A stretch of DNA of 64,000 nt, taken from the NCBI RefSeq assembly GCF_032062135.1, contig NC_092859.1, positions 24,675,437 through 24,739,436 on the forward strand, given 5' to 3'. Positions 1 through 12,041 of this stretch are shown here, one piece after another (within the stretch, counting starts at the first letter, position 1; each line of letters opens with the position of its first letter). Source of the DNA: Pyxicephalus adspersus (taxonomy: Eukaryota > Chordata > Amphibia > Anura > Pyxicephalidae). The notes beneath the pieces were generated by a model. It was not told the origin of the DNA. It did no database searches and saw nothing but the letters and a program-made list of their open reading frames with translations. The position numbers were made by a program, and so were the translations under genes.

Positions 1-3000
1 AAAAAAAAGTAATCAGTGAGGAATAGCAGGAACACCACAGTACATACACACATGATGTCTAGTAATATACAGAAAGACCCTCCACCATATCCAATCACAC
101 ACGTGTAGCTGACAATACAGTACACATAAAGCTCATTTGCGATATGGAATGCAGACACTATTCTTCAAAACACCATTTTCCGAATACAACAGGAGTGGCG
201 GAAGAAAGTTTGGAAAAAGTGTGTCAATAAGTTGGGAAGCAATGATACCAGCGAGGCATGAGAGCCAAAGTGGCTTGTGTCTTATCAACATCATAACTCC
301 CTAGGAGTCTGTGCATCAAAAAGTATGCAAATGTCAAAGTCAGCATTTAACAAGTGCAATAACATGACACAGTTCTGTCTGAAGCAGCTCACAATCTAGG
401 ATTCAAAGGAAACTCTAGATATAGCAGGTAAAGAAGATGGAAGTGATGCACTTAATTAATTTTGGTGTGATTTGTTTCGCACACACAGCGACATGCCCTA
501 TCAGGTGTGAAGGGTCACTGGGCAGGTTTTACACAATCTCTGTTGGGTCCCATCCACAGAGCGTGTGGAAGGAGGTGTGTCGTGTCTCTGCGCACATGCA
601 CTTAAGTGCCTGTCAGCGCCTGGATAAGCAGAATTAACGGCTGTGCTCTGAGCCAGTTGCTGCAGATATGGCACATTTCTAGTACTCCCTGGGGTCTCCG
701 CTGTGTGCCATGGAAAACAGATAAAGGAGTCACAAGTTGGGTTGGGGGAAGTGGAGGTCTGTGATAAGAACGCACTCAGAAGCACTTCACAATAACAGTG
801 AGATTCCAGGAAAAGTATTTGGATACCCACAGCCACATTTTGTCTCCACATTCAGTTTATCTTTGGCCTTTGTAGAGTGGTGAAAGCCATTTTGTGGCAG
901 GCCAGTGGAGGCAGCCATCTTGTACTGATTCCAAAAAAACTAACTTGGATATAGTACACAACTGATGTCTTTGGTATCACAATGGCTGCCTGTGTAGTGA
1001 GGGGCACCTAACTGATACTAATATATTTTTTTTTTTAAAGCTATTAATTAACTGAGCGTCTTAATAGAAAACTAGTCACATTTGAGTTAATGCAGGAATG
1101 TGTTATTAAGTGCTTTAGATATGACAGCCATACAACTTACTTACAAAGCTATAGGTGAAACAATTTTAAATAAGCAACTTTGCTGCTAGCGGCACATCTA
1201 AAATGGCCCAAAGGACAGCTTGCAATGACCTCCATGAAATTGCTTCCTTGCTTACCACAAATTTATTAACAAAACTATATTGACACTATGGGGCAATGAG
1301 GGAATGACATCTAGCTGACACAGATACCTTATGATTTATTATGAAGACTGGTTAATTGGTCTGGTAGTAAAACTAAGGCTGGCAACAAATATAAATGGGC
1401 CAGATTGCCCCATGTTACATGGTCCATACTCATGGCTTGATATGAAAGTACTTCTTTTTCTTACTGTTCATTCATTTACAATCCAGACCTCTATTGAACT
1501 ATACCTCAGGGTCAAAAGACACAAACCAATTAGGATCACACAATTTAAAGTGTCATATAACCATAAAACATAATCCAAAGTAATGAGCAAAACTCGAGGG
1601 GTTGTCTCTTTATTTGGGATTGTGCTCAAGGATATCAATCCATATACATGAAAACCTGAAGTGATGCATTCAAGAAAACCACGAAGTTCATCTTGACTTT
1701 TATGCCACAGAAATTAGACTGTAGAATAAAGAGATCAACCAGAGGAAGAGACTCTTCCCTTCGAGGTGAGATCCTCTTGTGGAGACGGTCCTTCAAGAGA
1801 TTCTTCCTTCAGACTAATGTAATGTTTGACGGTAGGTAGCTAAATTGAAGGGATTGAGAGGGATTGATTAAGTTTACTGAACCGGTCCGGTTTTCCGTTA
1901 TCATATGTAGCCTTGTAGAGAAGTGTAGAACTACAGTGTCAGTGCACATTATTGCTCTGGACAGATTCTGAGCTTTCTAATTGTGACAATGGTTGACCAT
2001 GCCTGTATAATGTGTTCGCCATTGCTGCTTACCAATGTGACAATGTAGAACAACTGGGAGTCAGTCCCCCCCTCCATAGCAGAATATGCCTGGGCAAGGA
2101 CTTTCACAACAGGATTGCCAAAAACTATTTTAATGAAAACTGCAGATTTAAAAAGTCTGAATACAACTTTTAGAGCCACATTTACACCTTAAACTTACAT
2201 AAGATTTTTTGATTGGTTTTATAATTTCTCCAGATTCTGTGTATGTCTGGTGGCCAATAGATGGACTTATATTTCAAGATCCAGCTGGCTTGACAAGTGG
2301 AGTTACAAGCATTTAGGAATCCATACTCGGCAGCAGCTGTACAGGCCGAGCTGCACTGCCGAGCCCATCAGGTATCAATCACAGCAGAAGCTGGGATTTA
2401 CAAGACGTATGATTCGTTCCACATGATACAGCAAATACAAAAAATGGAGTTTGTACATGACTGAGACATCCACTAGAGAATCGCCATCATCATTCATTAG
2501 TCACCTGTTGTTAACCATCTCCAGCAAACATAAGTGGGGCTGTTTATGCCATCCAAAGCTAGTACTAAAGGGGTATCTAAATCTAAGAACAAGAAAGTAA
2601 TATGCTGCAGCTTACAAGCCAATTACAAGATGTGGAGGAGGCATTAGATTTCTTCTTAAGGCTTCTTTTCTTTTCCTAGTGATCCTGCCATAGGGTGATG
2701 GTGATAATGACCATTTTCAGTATTTCGATGGGAGATGTTTTGTAGAGAACTAGACAGGGCCCATAAGGCCATTTAGGACTATACTGTAGTTGTAGGCACT
2801 GTGTTGCCAAGCTCATATAGGAAGATAGAAACTTTTTGGATTTCTGGTAGTGTCAAGGGCTTATAAAATAGATCAAAAGGGAGCGAATGGTATAAGTTCA
2901 CAGGGTTCTGCTGCCAGGCTATTCTGCAACTTCTAAAGAAAGCAGATATAGCTGCATCCCCAACAAGTGCTATATGAAGCTACAATTGTCCGAATACAGA

Positions 3001-4462
3001 CAGAGAAAACAGTAGTTAAAGCCTACTGTGTAACTGGCTTATCTTTTTGTTGTATATAAGCAACACGTAGCCATTAAACAGTATTTTTTGTTATGGCTTT
3101 ACCCTTCCCATGACATCCTACCTGTGTGGCTCAGGGCTTCTCCAAGGCTAGAGAAGATAGACTATCGTAGGAGAAGCTATGTGATTCCGAAAACCCTGTA
3201 CCCTCTGTAATTAAAAATACAGATCCAAAAGTAAGCAGGCACCATAATAATAATTTAAAGGTCAATATTAAGACTTGGGACTAATTGCAACCAGTTCTTA
3301 CAAATAAAATTTTCCAGAATAAGGCAACATCAATACAATTAGCTTAACTTGTAAGTAATGATGAATTTTGGAAAGTGATAAATTCACTAATCCCATGAAG
3401 TAATAATTGTTGGATTTGGGATGGGGTTGCTGGGGGAATGGACACCCTTTTCTTGTTATCAGAAACAAAAGCGCAGTGGGGAACATACGATTATCGCTGT
3501 CATAACACACGACACAGCAAGCGAACACCACCATCTGTTTGTGATATTACAGGAAACAGTTCTCAGCCTGAGCAAGGCTTTGATGTGCAGGAAGAACGCT
3601 ATAGGAACCAGCTATACATAGGGTGTCTGTTTAATTTACAACATGAAAATCAGAGTCCATAACATATCCTCTTTACAGGGAAAACAGGCATCTTGTTTGT
3701 GCTATGGAAAGACACAACCAGTGTCATCCACACCTGTAAGACTGGCCATGCGTAGTCAGATAAAAACTTTCACAGCGTGTACACCTATTGGCCAAATCAA
3801 AAATGTGAGCAATCAGCAAACAATTCAATTTTTCATCCTCTATGAAGTAGCGGCGTCACATTGCAGATTGTTATAGTTTCATCAACAAATTACTACTGGG
3901 ACTAAAGAATTTATACTTTTTGTCTTTGGGAAACCTTCATGTGAATGAGTGTTCTAGTCAAATGCTGCATTTTTATTTCAAACATGCACAGCTGCATCTG
4001 AATGAAAAACTTGCCTTGCCTGCAGGTTGAACAGATCTTAATAGCACAAGCTGCCTCTCCAAAAGGAAACACAGCGGATCAGGTCAAATGCAGTCTTTGA
4101 AATTCCATAAGTACTACTAATGAAAGTCAAGCACATTTTGCTGTGCTTGATGTGCATCTGAAATGCATGTCAAATAGAGAAGAATGACCATCCACAAGCC
4201 CTTAACATGTTAGTGTACATCTAAAAGTTGTTTAAATCCTAATAAATTTGCAGCTTTCATTAATATAAACCCTGGCTAAGAAGGTCCTTGTTTAGATAGA
4301 TAAGGTAACATTGGTCTCCCATATGCGCCCTTACATTATTATTTTGTCACAGAGCAGAGTCTACAAAAAGCAGCTACGTGCAAGCATAGTCCACTGCTGT
4401 TACAATCAGGAAGCTGTTCAAAGCAATATTGTGCATTGTTGCTGCGGCAAGTGTATGCAGAC

Positions 4463-4732
4463 TAAGGCTACGTACACACTTCCAATAGTTCGCGTCTGAT
4501 AACCGGCTCAGGGCCGATATCGGACAAGAATCTGGCGTGTGTACAGTGGAAGTAAAGGGGGAGAGCGCGCAGTAGGGTGCCACTCCGTCGTTCTGCCCCT
4601 CTCCTCTCCATAGAGCAGAACAATGCTGTATGTACAACACTCGTTCATGCATCGTGCAGTAGTTTGTCCTTGGAAAGGATTGTGAAAGATCCTTTCCAAT
4701 GACAATTATTGCACCCATGTATGCAGCCTAAG
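4463..4732. mobile_element. hAT-like MITE copy 1 (GGCTACGTACACA family)
   Basis: It begins AAGGCTACGTACACAC and ends CATGTATGCAGCCTAA, an imperfect terminal inverted repeat. Just inside the left end, about 70 bp folds on itself (TACACACTTCC... to ...GGCGTGTGTACA). The middle carries the family core: GAGAGCGCGCAG, a G-rich/pyrimidine block, CATAGAGCAGAACAATGC, and TTCATGCATCGTG near TTGGAAAGGAT. No coding capacity. The same core recurs at least seven more times in this window, in both orientations. Assignment to hAT is inference from end structure. Confidence 0.75.
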
Positions 4733-7700
4733 TGGCTGAAGAGGTTGGAAGAGATCAGAAGCAAAAAGATTGGAAAATTATTAAAAATAATAAAAAATGA
4801 AATCAGCAATATAAATAACAATAAAGGTTAGAATACAGAGTACACAGAATAAAATACTCCACTAGGGATAACAACCGATATATCGATTTTTAATAAAGAA
4901 TAAAGAAGAGAGCGGTATACAGAGTGGAAGATCTTGCACTGGGAAATGTAAGAAGGAATAATGTAAGAGGAATAATATCAGTATACCAGCACTGATTCTC
5001 CCTCTCATTTGCTAGCACAAAGGCGGGTGAGATCAATGGCTATTAATCCCACCATTCTGCACAGATTTTGGCAACAAAACACATAGAAAAGGGGAAATGG
5101 ACAGGGCAAAAAAATGTAATCTGCTTCACTACAAGCAGGTCCACAGAAGAGTGCAAGCTTGTGCATAAATCCATTGTCTAACTGCAGCCAAACCTTTTTA
5201 TTTCATTTTTGGAATAAATGAAGGGCTAATATCCCTGTCAATTTTCTAACACATCAGTGTTTCTTTCTTCCTGTTGGGGTATACAGAGTTTATCTCAACA
5301 ACTGCGAGAAGAAGGCTTACAACTTTTGACAATGTATTTAGTCTGAGATTTTCTAGCCTTCTTTTCATGTTTTCTTGGCAGAAGAAATAAAGTAAATTCC
5401 CTCAATGAGATCACAAACAGGAACAAAAACAAAAAAAGAAACTAACTTTACGTTATTATAATTACAAATCTAAAACATAATTAGTTGGAGTTAGATATAA
5501 TAGCCAAAACATTTTTTTCAGTTTGGAATAAACTTGTCAAGTTATAGATGATGTCTGTATTCCTGGTGGGGATTTTTGCCTACTTTATTTGTCCTAGTGA
5601 CCATTGCATATATAAAGAGAAATTATGCTAGTGGTGTGCAGGCACCGAAAAATAGCCTGTAAAGGTTTTAACTTAAAAAAAAAAATGACTGGACATTGAC
5701 TTTTAAACTTACATGAGATTTTATTGATTGGGTTTACATCTAATCATAACCTTTTGGATAGAGTAGGGAAAGGTCAAAAAGTTTTTTTTTTTTTTTTATA
5801 TTTGTATCCCATAGACAAGACTCTTCACATACTGTTCCACAGACACCGCAGGAAGTAAAGTAAAACAACAGACAATGGTCACCAGAGTAGGCTTGCTGTT
5901 TGGAACATTTCCCTTCTATTCCTGTTCTGGTGACAAATTAAATTATTGCATTTTCCATCACTTCCTGTTCCTGTCACCAGGTCAAGGATCCAAAACGAAA
6001 AAGAAAACGTTTGTCTTTACAAACACATGAAGTATTCCCCCTCTGCCACTTATGGCCACACAGGCTTCACAATATCAAATGTCTAAATGCATTTTGGGCC
6101 ACAATGCCTGAACACAAGGCTGGCATGCCAGAATACTGTAACCATCATGCTGACTCTGTCAGACAATTTTTATTCACTGTGCGGAAATCTTATTCTGCAA
6201 AGAATGGGTTAATCTGCAGCAAATGGAAGCTTACATTCTCCCCTGGGGTAATTGTGTGTTTTGGTTGTGGAAGGGCAAGAGGAAGAGACTGAGATGCTCC
6301 TACAGGGTATTCTGTGCTAATGCCAAGGGACAAGCGGTTATTTCGGAGATGATTCTCAGAAGTGCCGCCAGCCACATAAGAACCCCGCAGAGTGATCAGA
6401 CACTACAGAGCAAATCTTAAGAGTCTCCTTTCTGAGCCAAACCCAAGGGGGGCGGGCTGGGCCTGCTGTAAACTAAAGTGAACAAAGTTTCCTCATGTAG
6501 TGCCGTGAAAAAGAAAAACAAATTGACTAATGCAACAGATGGCCATATTATCACAAATTACTTTCACATTTCCTTTACCAATGCTTTTCACTACTTGGAA
6601 CAGGATTTCCTTAGTGGCAAATAAGGGCATTGTCAATGGATGAGGACATGGTATTTCTGACTCCTAAGTGTGGTCAAATCTGAAATTTATGGAGTGCAAG
6701 ATGCTGCATGCCTCAAGCCCCTTGCAAATGTAGCAGTTCCAAGACAAAGCACATCATCATATATTACAGCAGGGTTGTGTAACTGTTGTAGCTGAAATCA
6801 GGCTTGCAGTAAAAAGAGAGATCAGAGGGAAACACGTGGCGATGTTTGCAAATAATCAGAATTTGGAGGCTTGCGTGGTCATGTAGCATCACCCGCTATA
6901 AAGTATAACAGTAATGGGGTGTTAAATCCAGAATTTTGTACCTTTTACCCAGGGTAAAAGGGGCTGGGGAGAACACTGAAATAGATAATATATTACGTTA
7001 CAAATCTTGAAACTGTTATAACAGATCCCAAATGATTGTAGCTGTTTGCTTAGAGATGCTATTTATTTATTTTTTTTTGGATACCAACAAATATATTAAA
7101 TGGTTTAAACATCTAAAAGGTTTTCCATTGTGATCTGTGGCCCTCCTGAGAAGCCTTGCATATTCTGGGGCTTACCCTGATTGGCTTAGACTTTGTGTAC
7201 TCTATTCTCTCTTTATCATTTATTTAATTATTCAATTACTTAATTATTCTCGCAGCAACGCTGCTGAATTCCTCCTGCTTCTTTCAGAAAATTCCGATCC
7301 ACATGCACTCACTATAGCATTGGCTTGGATCCATTGCTTTCGTACAATGGCACTCCTTTAAATGAAGGAGCACAACTGGGAGATAGTTGTCACCCCGTAA
7401 AAAGATAATATTGAAGAATGATGTTTATGGCAGAATCACCAACTATAATGTTGCTAAATTCTAAATATTTAAAAAATAATTTCACTGCAGGTTCATGGCA
7501 TGTTCAAGCCTATGAGATTTTACCGATTAGGTGTATATCTAATTTCTTCCGGTGCAGCCAGCACTTACTTGGTTGCATAGAAACAAAATATTTTGGGGAC
7601 CATGTCAGACTCAGGAATGTGCCAGGAGCCATGATAACCAGAATTAACAGGGTTCTTCATTAGTAGATAAGCATGATGGGTCACACTTATCAGCAAGGGC

Positions 7701-7944
7701 TTGAAAGACTGATAATCGGAGGACAGCATTCAGGGACAAAGCTGGATGGAAGTAGAGAGCAGAGACTAAAATGTCTTCAGCACACATGCTGCAAACTACT
7801 TGGCTCTCATACAAAAGTCAAAATTGATATTTCATTATTGTCATCAGAAAAAATAATTTTCCCTGCTAAATGATTACCACCACCATTAGTATGCACTCTT
7901 TAATAGGACAACACTAATTTTGTCGATCACTGAGGTGATCAAGA

Positions 7945-8306
7945 ATTAATGGAAGCGCAGAGCCTCCCGGGATACCTACGTCACGCATCCCAGGAGATTC
8001 TTGGCTGCTATTTCTGCGCATGCCTGAGATGCCAAGGAGCCCTTTCAGCCATAGAAAAAAATTTTCTTCCCAATCTATGTCACCCTTCTTGCACCTGCGC
8101 AGTGCGAGATCGGGTGACGCAGGAAAAAGAACCTGTAATAAGAAAGAGAGGAATATGTCGGCGCCTGTCGCTCCCTTTGCGCTGAAGACAGATACCAGGA
8201 CAACACGGGACCCGATGGAAGAAACCTCCCGAAGGATAGACTGCTCTACGGGATTGAAGGTAAGTGTGATTTTTTTTTTTTGTTTTGGGTTTACTTCTGC
8301 TTTAAG
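7945..8306 (+). repeat. CpG-bearing interspersed repeat, copy 1
   Basis: This matches, in inverted orientation, the stretch 56464-56855. Shared blocks are TTAATGGRAGCGCAGAGCC, CCTCCCGGGATACCTA, a GCGCATGCCTGAG block, CTTGCACCTGYGCAGTG, GATCGGGTGA, and the end TTRAAGGTAAGT followed by a T-run and TTCTGCTTTAAG. A weaker third fragment follows at about 8335-8395. The spurious long reading frame 8020-8592 on the plus strand runs through it and is not a gene. Family name not known to me. Confidence 0.7.
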
Positions 8307-8925
8307 AAAGAATCAGTGTCAGTTTCCTAAAATAGGTATGTCACATATCCCAGGAGCTGTGGGCTCCCCATCTGCGCATGCTCAAGGTTTAGCAGTACAT
8401 CATCAGGGGCATTATTATACGAATGTAAATGAACCAGTGCACAATTTTATGACATCAGTGATTGATTTATTACATTTGAAGGCCCTGCCAGAGGACACCA
8501 CCCCATCTAGCTCATGCACAGAACAAGATTGGTCAACATTGTTAATGAAAAAAGAAGATGGTGGCATGGGACATAACAGGGAGCAGCGGTAAGAAAGGAA
8601 TCAATCAAGACAGCGTTGGATTCTCTAGGTGCGGTACCTATATTGATTTAAAGCTTTTAGAAAAACAGTACAGGAATACAAAACTACTGCTTTTCAAATA
8701 CAATAAGCAATTGAACATGTAATTGTCAATGTTGCATTAATGTTTAGAATCAAACACCACCATGCCACACCATCGAACATTCTAAACTTATAAATGTCAC
8801 TCATTAAAAAAATCAATGCTGACTTTATGGTCAAAAGAATGTGGAGAACCCTTCAAATGAAGTTCAAGTGTTTTTAGTGAAGGGTACTGTTAGTGCTACA
8901 GAATACAAAGTCATTATAGACCCTT

Positions 8926-9089
8926 TTGCACCAATGTTGTGGTAACGGTTTGTGGACGGCCCTTTTCTGTTCCGGTATGATGGTGGTGCTGTGCACAAAG
9001 CCAGTTGTATATAGATAAGGTGTGATGGAACTCGAGTGGCCTGAAATAAGTCTTGACCTTAACCCAAAGGAACATCTTTAGATGAATAA
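8926..9089 (+). mobile_element. Tc1-like transposon remnant, left part (interrupted by SINE)
   Basis: The plus strand still resembles the catalytic-core region of a Tc1-family transposase gene. Phrases equivalent to LWQ.FGE, the VHKA block and the LNP.EHL block are recognisable in order, with frameshifts and stops. The match stops where the SINE begins at 9090. Sequence after the SINE (from about 9410, ATTTGGAACC) looks like the continuation DELE.., so the SINE landed inside an already dead Tc1 copy. Confidence 0.65.
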
Positions 9090-9405
9090 GGGCCGCACGG
9101 TGGCTCAATGGTTAGCACTCATGGTTATGTGCTGGGTCCCAGGTTCAAATCTCGGCCAGGATACTATCTGCATGGAGTTTGCAGGTTCCCCTCGTGACAA
9201 AATTGGTTTCCTCCCACATCCCAAAAACACGCAGTTAGGTTATTTGTCTACCCCCCAAAATTGACCTTAGACTGTAATAAAGCCATATAACTATATAGAC
9301 TATATTAGATTCTGAGCCGCTTTGTCGGATAGCTAGTGACAAGTCTATGGACTTTGAACAGTGCTGCATAATATGATGGCGCTATATAAATACTGTGTAA
9401 AAGAA
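9090..9405 (+). mobile_element. tRNA-derived SINE, near full length
   Basis: The head reads GGGCCGCACGGTGGCTCAAT. It has an A-box-like TGGCTCAATGG at 9101 and a B-box-like GGTTCAAATC at 9142. The body contains AAAATTGACCTTAGACTGTA, and the tail GCGCTATATAAATACTGTGT is AT-rich. Another copy lies at 31477, and tail-only copies lie at 24021 and (reverse) 19533. Internal pol III promoter boxes plus a LINE-like tail are typical of tRNA-derived SINEs. It is not a tRNA gene: there is no acceptor stem. Confidence 0.85.
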
Positions 9406-9470
9406 ATTATATTTGGAACCTCCAATAAGATAAGATATTACAAACAATAATTTGGGCTAAATTGGAATAA
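9406..9470 (+). mobile_element. Tc1-like transposon remnant, right part
   Basis: Sequence resuming after the SINE tail with ATTTGGAACCTCCAATAAG resembles the Tc1 transposase segment that normally follows the 'GATGAAT' where the left part stops. The similarity fades within about 50 bp, so the right boundary is approximate. Confidence 0.4.
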
Positions 9471-10432
9471 ATTCTCACACAAACGCCATAATCCTGTAGA
9501 AATGTTTTATTAGAACATCAAGGGGCTGTTAAAGCCACAAAGGGCCAACTTTATATTACTGCACATGGTATTGTAATGAGATATCCAACAAGCTCATACA
9601 GGTGTGATTGTCTGATATTTACATACTTTAGGTCATGGTGAATGTGTAAATTGGTGCAAACATCATTTTTTTCTTGGTATTGATGCACAATAATTATGCT
9701 CTAATCGTTCTTTCTCTTTGCATGTGTTTGATCTAAAAAAAGACTCAATATGGATGAATAATTTACCTCAACATCCATTCAGAAGGAATTCTGACTACAT
9801 TGTCCATACACAGACAGCCACAAAGTTAAAAATGTACAAACCTTTAGGCCTTAGTTTTTAATAGTAAACTATAGCACATTCACTAAATATGTACCATCAA
9901 TTGGTTTAGCAGATGATTCCCGCTACCCAGCCACAATGCTTGAATAAGCGGCAGTTATGCTAGAGAGAAGATACAGTGCAGGTTCCCAGAGACTGGCTTC
10001 ATGTTTGCAGGTGCACAAGCCCTTCACATTCCTCTAATTACATGCTCTGTGAATTCTTTAGCATCAACAACAAGGAAGGGGGGGTCAGCTCATAACCCCC
10101 CTCCCAAAAGGATTTAATCCTGATTAACCCATTCACCTTTCCCATTTAGCTCTCACAGCACCCTGGCAGTTCAGATATTGGGACAAAGCGACACTTTCAT
10201 GATGTAATTGCTTAGGGTGGGGACTGGGAACAAAGATTCCAAATTTTGGGGAGAAAAAAAACTGCACTTTACCTTTCTGCTTCACAGAATCAGCACTAAA
10301 GAGAATGTGATGTTAACAAATCTGTGATAAGGTTAAATTCAGATTTTTTTTTTTGATATTTGAAATAATTAAATACATATCTGCTGTACTGTAGATGAGT
10401 GACATCACCATACAGATAAATTTTATTTTAGG

Positions 10433-10435
<3 letters not shown>

Positions 10436-10475
<40 letters not shown>
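10436..10475. repeat. (TA)n microsatellite, about 20 units
   Basis: Uninterrupted alternating A and T between GGGGC and CAGAAACC. Likely length-polymorphic. Confidence 0.97.
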
Positions 10476-10479
<4 letters not shown>

Positions 10480-10518
10480 AACCACAAAGTGAAGATTGTT
10501 GCTATATTATATATAGAT

Positions 10519-10778
10519 CAGTGTTTCTCAACCAGCGTTCCTTCAGAAGTTACTAGGTGTTTCTTAAACAATGAGCAATTTGTACTTCTCAGGTCAGTTC
10601 AAGTGACACCAATAGCCTTTTTGGCTATCTGTAAGGGTGGCCTTCTTCTCACTAACCACCAAGCTAATACACTACGTGGAAATAAAGCTCTGGATATAGT
10701 AATCATAGCAGGGGTTCTTTGAAGACCTAAAATGTATTTCAGGGGTTCCCCCCATGTTAAAAAGGTCAAGAAACACTG
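10519..10778. mobile_element. hAT (Charlie/MER5-like) non-autonomous element
   Basis: The 260-bp element begins CAGTGTTTCTCAACC and ends GGTCAAGAAACACTG, a 13/15 terminal inverted repeat of the type common to hAT-Charlie elements. Near the right end is CAGGGGTTCCCCCCATG, a frequent MER5-like internal motif. The flanking 8-mers (ATATAGAT / CTATAGGA) do not form a clear target duplication. No coding capacity. Confidence 0.8.
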
Positions 10779-11484
10779 CTATAGGAACATACAGTTATGC
10801 TACTTGCGCCTAACATTATCTGAATAGTCTTCAATTCCTTACAAAAAACAGTTTACTTTGTGTGACTTTGTACTCCTAACCTTTAGAACTGGCGTGATAT
10901 TTGGTTATGTTACTACTTCTTGCTCATTGGTCTCCATGCTCTACCCAATGATCATCTTGCTTCAGTTATTCTGCAAACTGGTGATTTCTAGATTTCTTTT
11001 CCTGCTTTCAAAACAGAACCTTACTAGTCTCCATGGGAAGAGTTGGAATTAGGAAGTAACAACCTGCCTTTACAAAGATGGCCGCCCCCATAAAGACACA
11101 AAGGCCAAAACAAAGCAAGTTAAGTCTGTATTGGAGAAAAATTAACTAAAGGGTGGCCACAGGTAATACAGATGAGTGGTCCTTTGCCTATGCCTCCTTT
11201 TTGTGCCCATTTTCACAGTACAGGTCATCTTTTAACTTACCAGACTAAATTTCCAGGGTTTTCAAGTTTGAACAGAGTTTAAAACCCTTAAAAATAGTTA
11301 TCTCGTCTATGTAAAGAAGACACAACAGCATACAAATGGGGTGATGCAAACACAACACAATCACGGGCCATGCAAACAAAATGAACAGACTGTAACATGC
11401 AGGAAGCGATATGGTAACCCCTCATTTATGAGCAAAGAGTTCTCACCGTTCTGAACAAAATGGCTGAACTAATCATTTCACTGG

Positions 11485-11511
11485 CTATGCCCAAATACCC
11501 TCCTCATCATC
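11485..11511 (-). CDS. ERC1: ERC1b terminal coding exon (DDEEGIWA stop)
   Basis: The coding part is nine codons: GAT GAT GAG GAG, then GGT ATT TGG GCA TAG. This spells DDEEGIWA and a stop. It follows the acceptor AACCTATAG only 530 bp below exon F and joins in phase (PDQ-DDEEGIWA). The C-terminal IWA is the known ligand for the PDZ domain of RIM1/RIM2 and defines the neuronal ERC1b isoform (and ERC2). Seven exons joined give exactly 300 codons including the stop. The exon continues as 3' UTR toward lower coordinates. The 3' end is not determined: the first minus-strand AATAAA I noticed is near 10424. Confidence 0.93.
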   Translation of the reverse strand, partial: DDEEGIWA

Positions 11512-12041
11512 CTATAGGTTCAAAGATGATGACAGAGGAAACGTCAAGAGCAGCATTAAAGGGACAAAACAAACATTTGGTTAGTGACTGCAGGAGAAAT
11601 ACAAATAAGTGACAGTAGTGGAATTAAAACAACTTGCATGCATATTCTACAACATAGGGTCATTTATACCCCAAAGAATACCTGCAGAAAGGCTGTCTTC
11701 TATCCAGACCCACTGTGCCCCTTTAATGCAATGCAATGTCTAATGTAATGCCCACCCGCCATGGAAAGCAAACACAATTTGCCCACAAAGTATCTTTTTC
11801 CCCTTTCTTTCCTGTTTTTACGTGTTTTCCCTGCTTTGCTTTTGAAGACAGGACAAGCTATGGGAAATCCAGGATCTCACACTCTTTTTGGTGTCTCATA
11901 GTATTATCCCCTTGATTTTCCTTCTACTCTTTCTGCTCCTCACCCTTTCTCAGGCTAGAAGTCCTTCCCACACAAGAACAACAGAACCACCCAACCAAGG
12001 ACACCACAGCTTCCAAACATTAGGTCAGAATATCATCATAC
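11512..12041 (-). other. Short intron between ERC1 exons F and the GIWA exon
   Basis: The intron is 530 bp with GTATGATG donor and CCTATAG acceptor. It is the shortest intron in the window. No interspersed repeat was recognised in it, in contrast to all other introns here. This is compatible with preserved splicing signals around the alternative 3' end (inference). Confidence 0.75.

Larger units (their letters stand above)
1..11484. other. ERC1b 3' UTR and/or downstream intron; no further coding exon seen
   Basis: Immediately below the GIWA stop the minus strand should be 3' UTR of the b isoform. The rest should be intron toward the ERC1a-specific exons. I looked on the minus strand for the ERC1a tail and found nothing convincing, so those exons are probably below base 1. 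The stretch is AT-rich and holds the repeats listed separately at 4463, 7945, 8926, 9090, 10436 and 10519. Unassigned parts such as 1-4460 and 6000-7900 show only short random reading frames. Confidence 0.6.

Noticed and set aside
8020..8592. 190-codon open frame on the plus strand
   Set aside because: It runs through a CpG-bearing interspersed repeat whose inverted copy at 56464 has different frames, and it shows no protein features.
9090..9165. Possible tRNA gene (A and B boxes); the same at 31477
   Set aside because: No foldable acceptor stem or anticodon arm. The downstream body and AT-rich tail show it is a tRNA-derived SINE.
1..11484. ERC1a-specific C-terminal exons
   Set aside because: I scanned the minus strand for the expected continuation after PSPDQ other than DDEEGIWA and found no convincing match.
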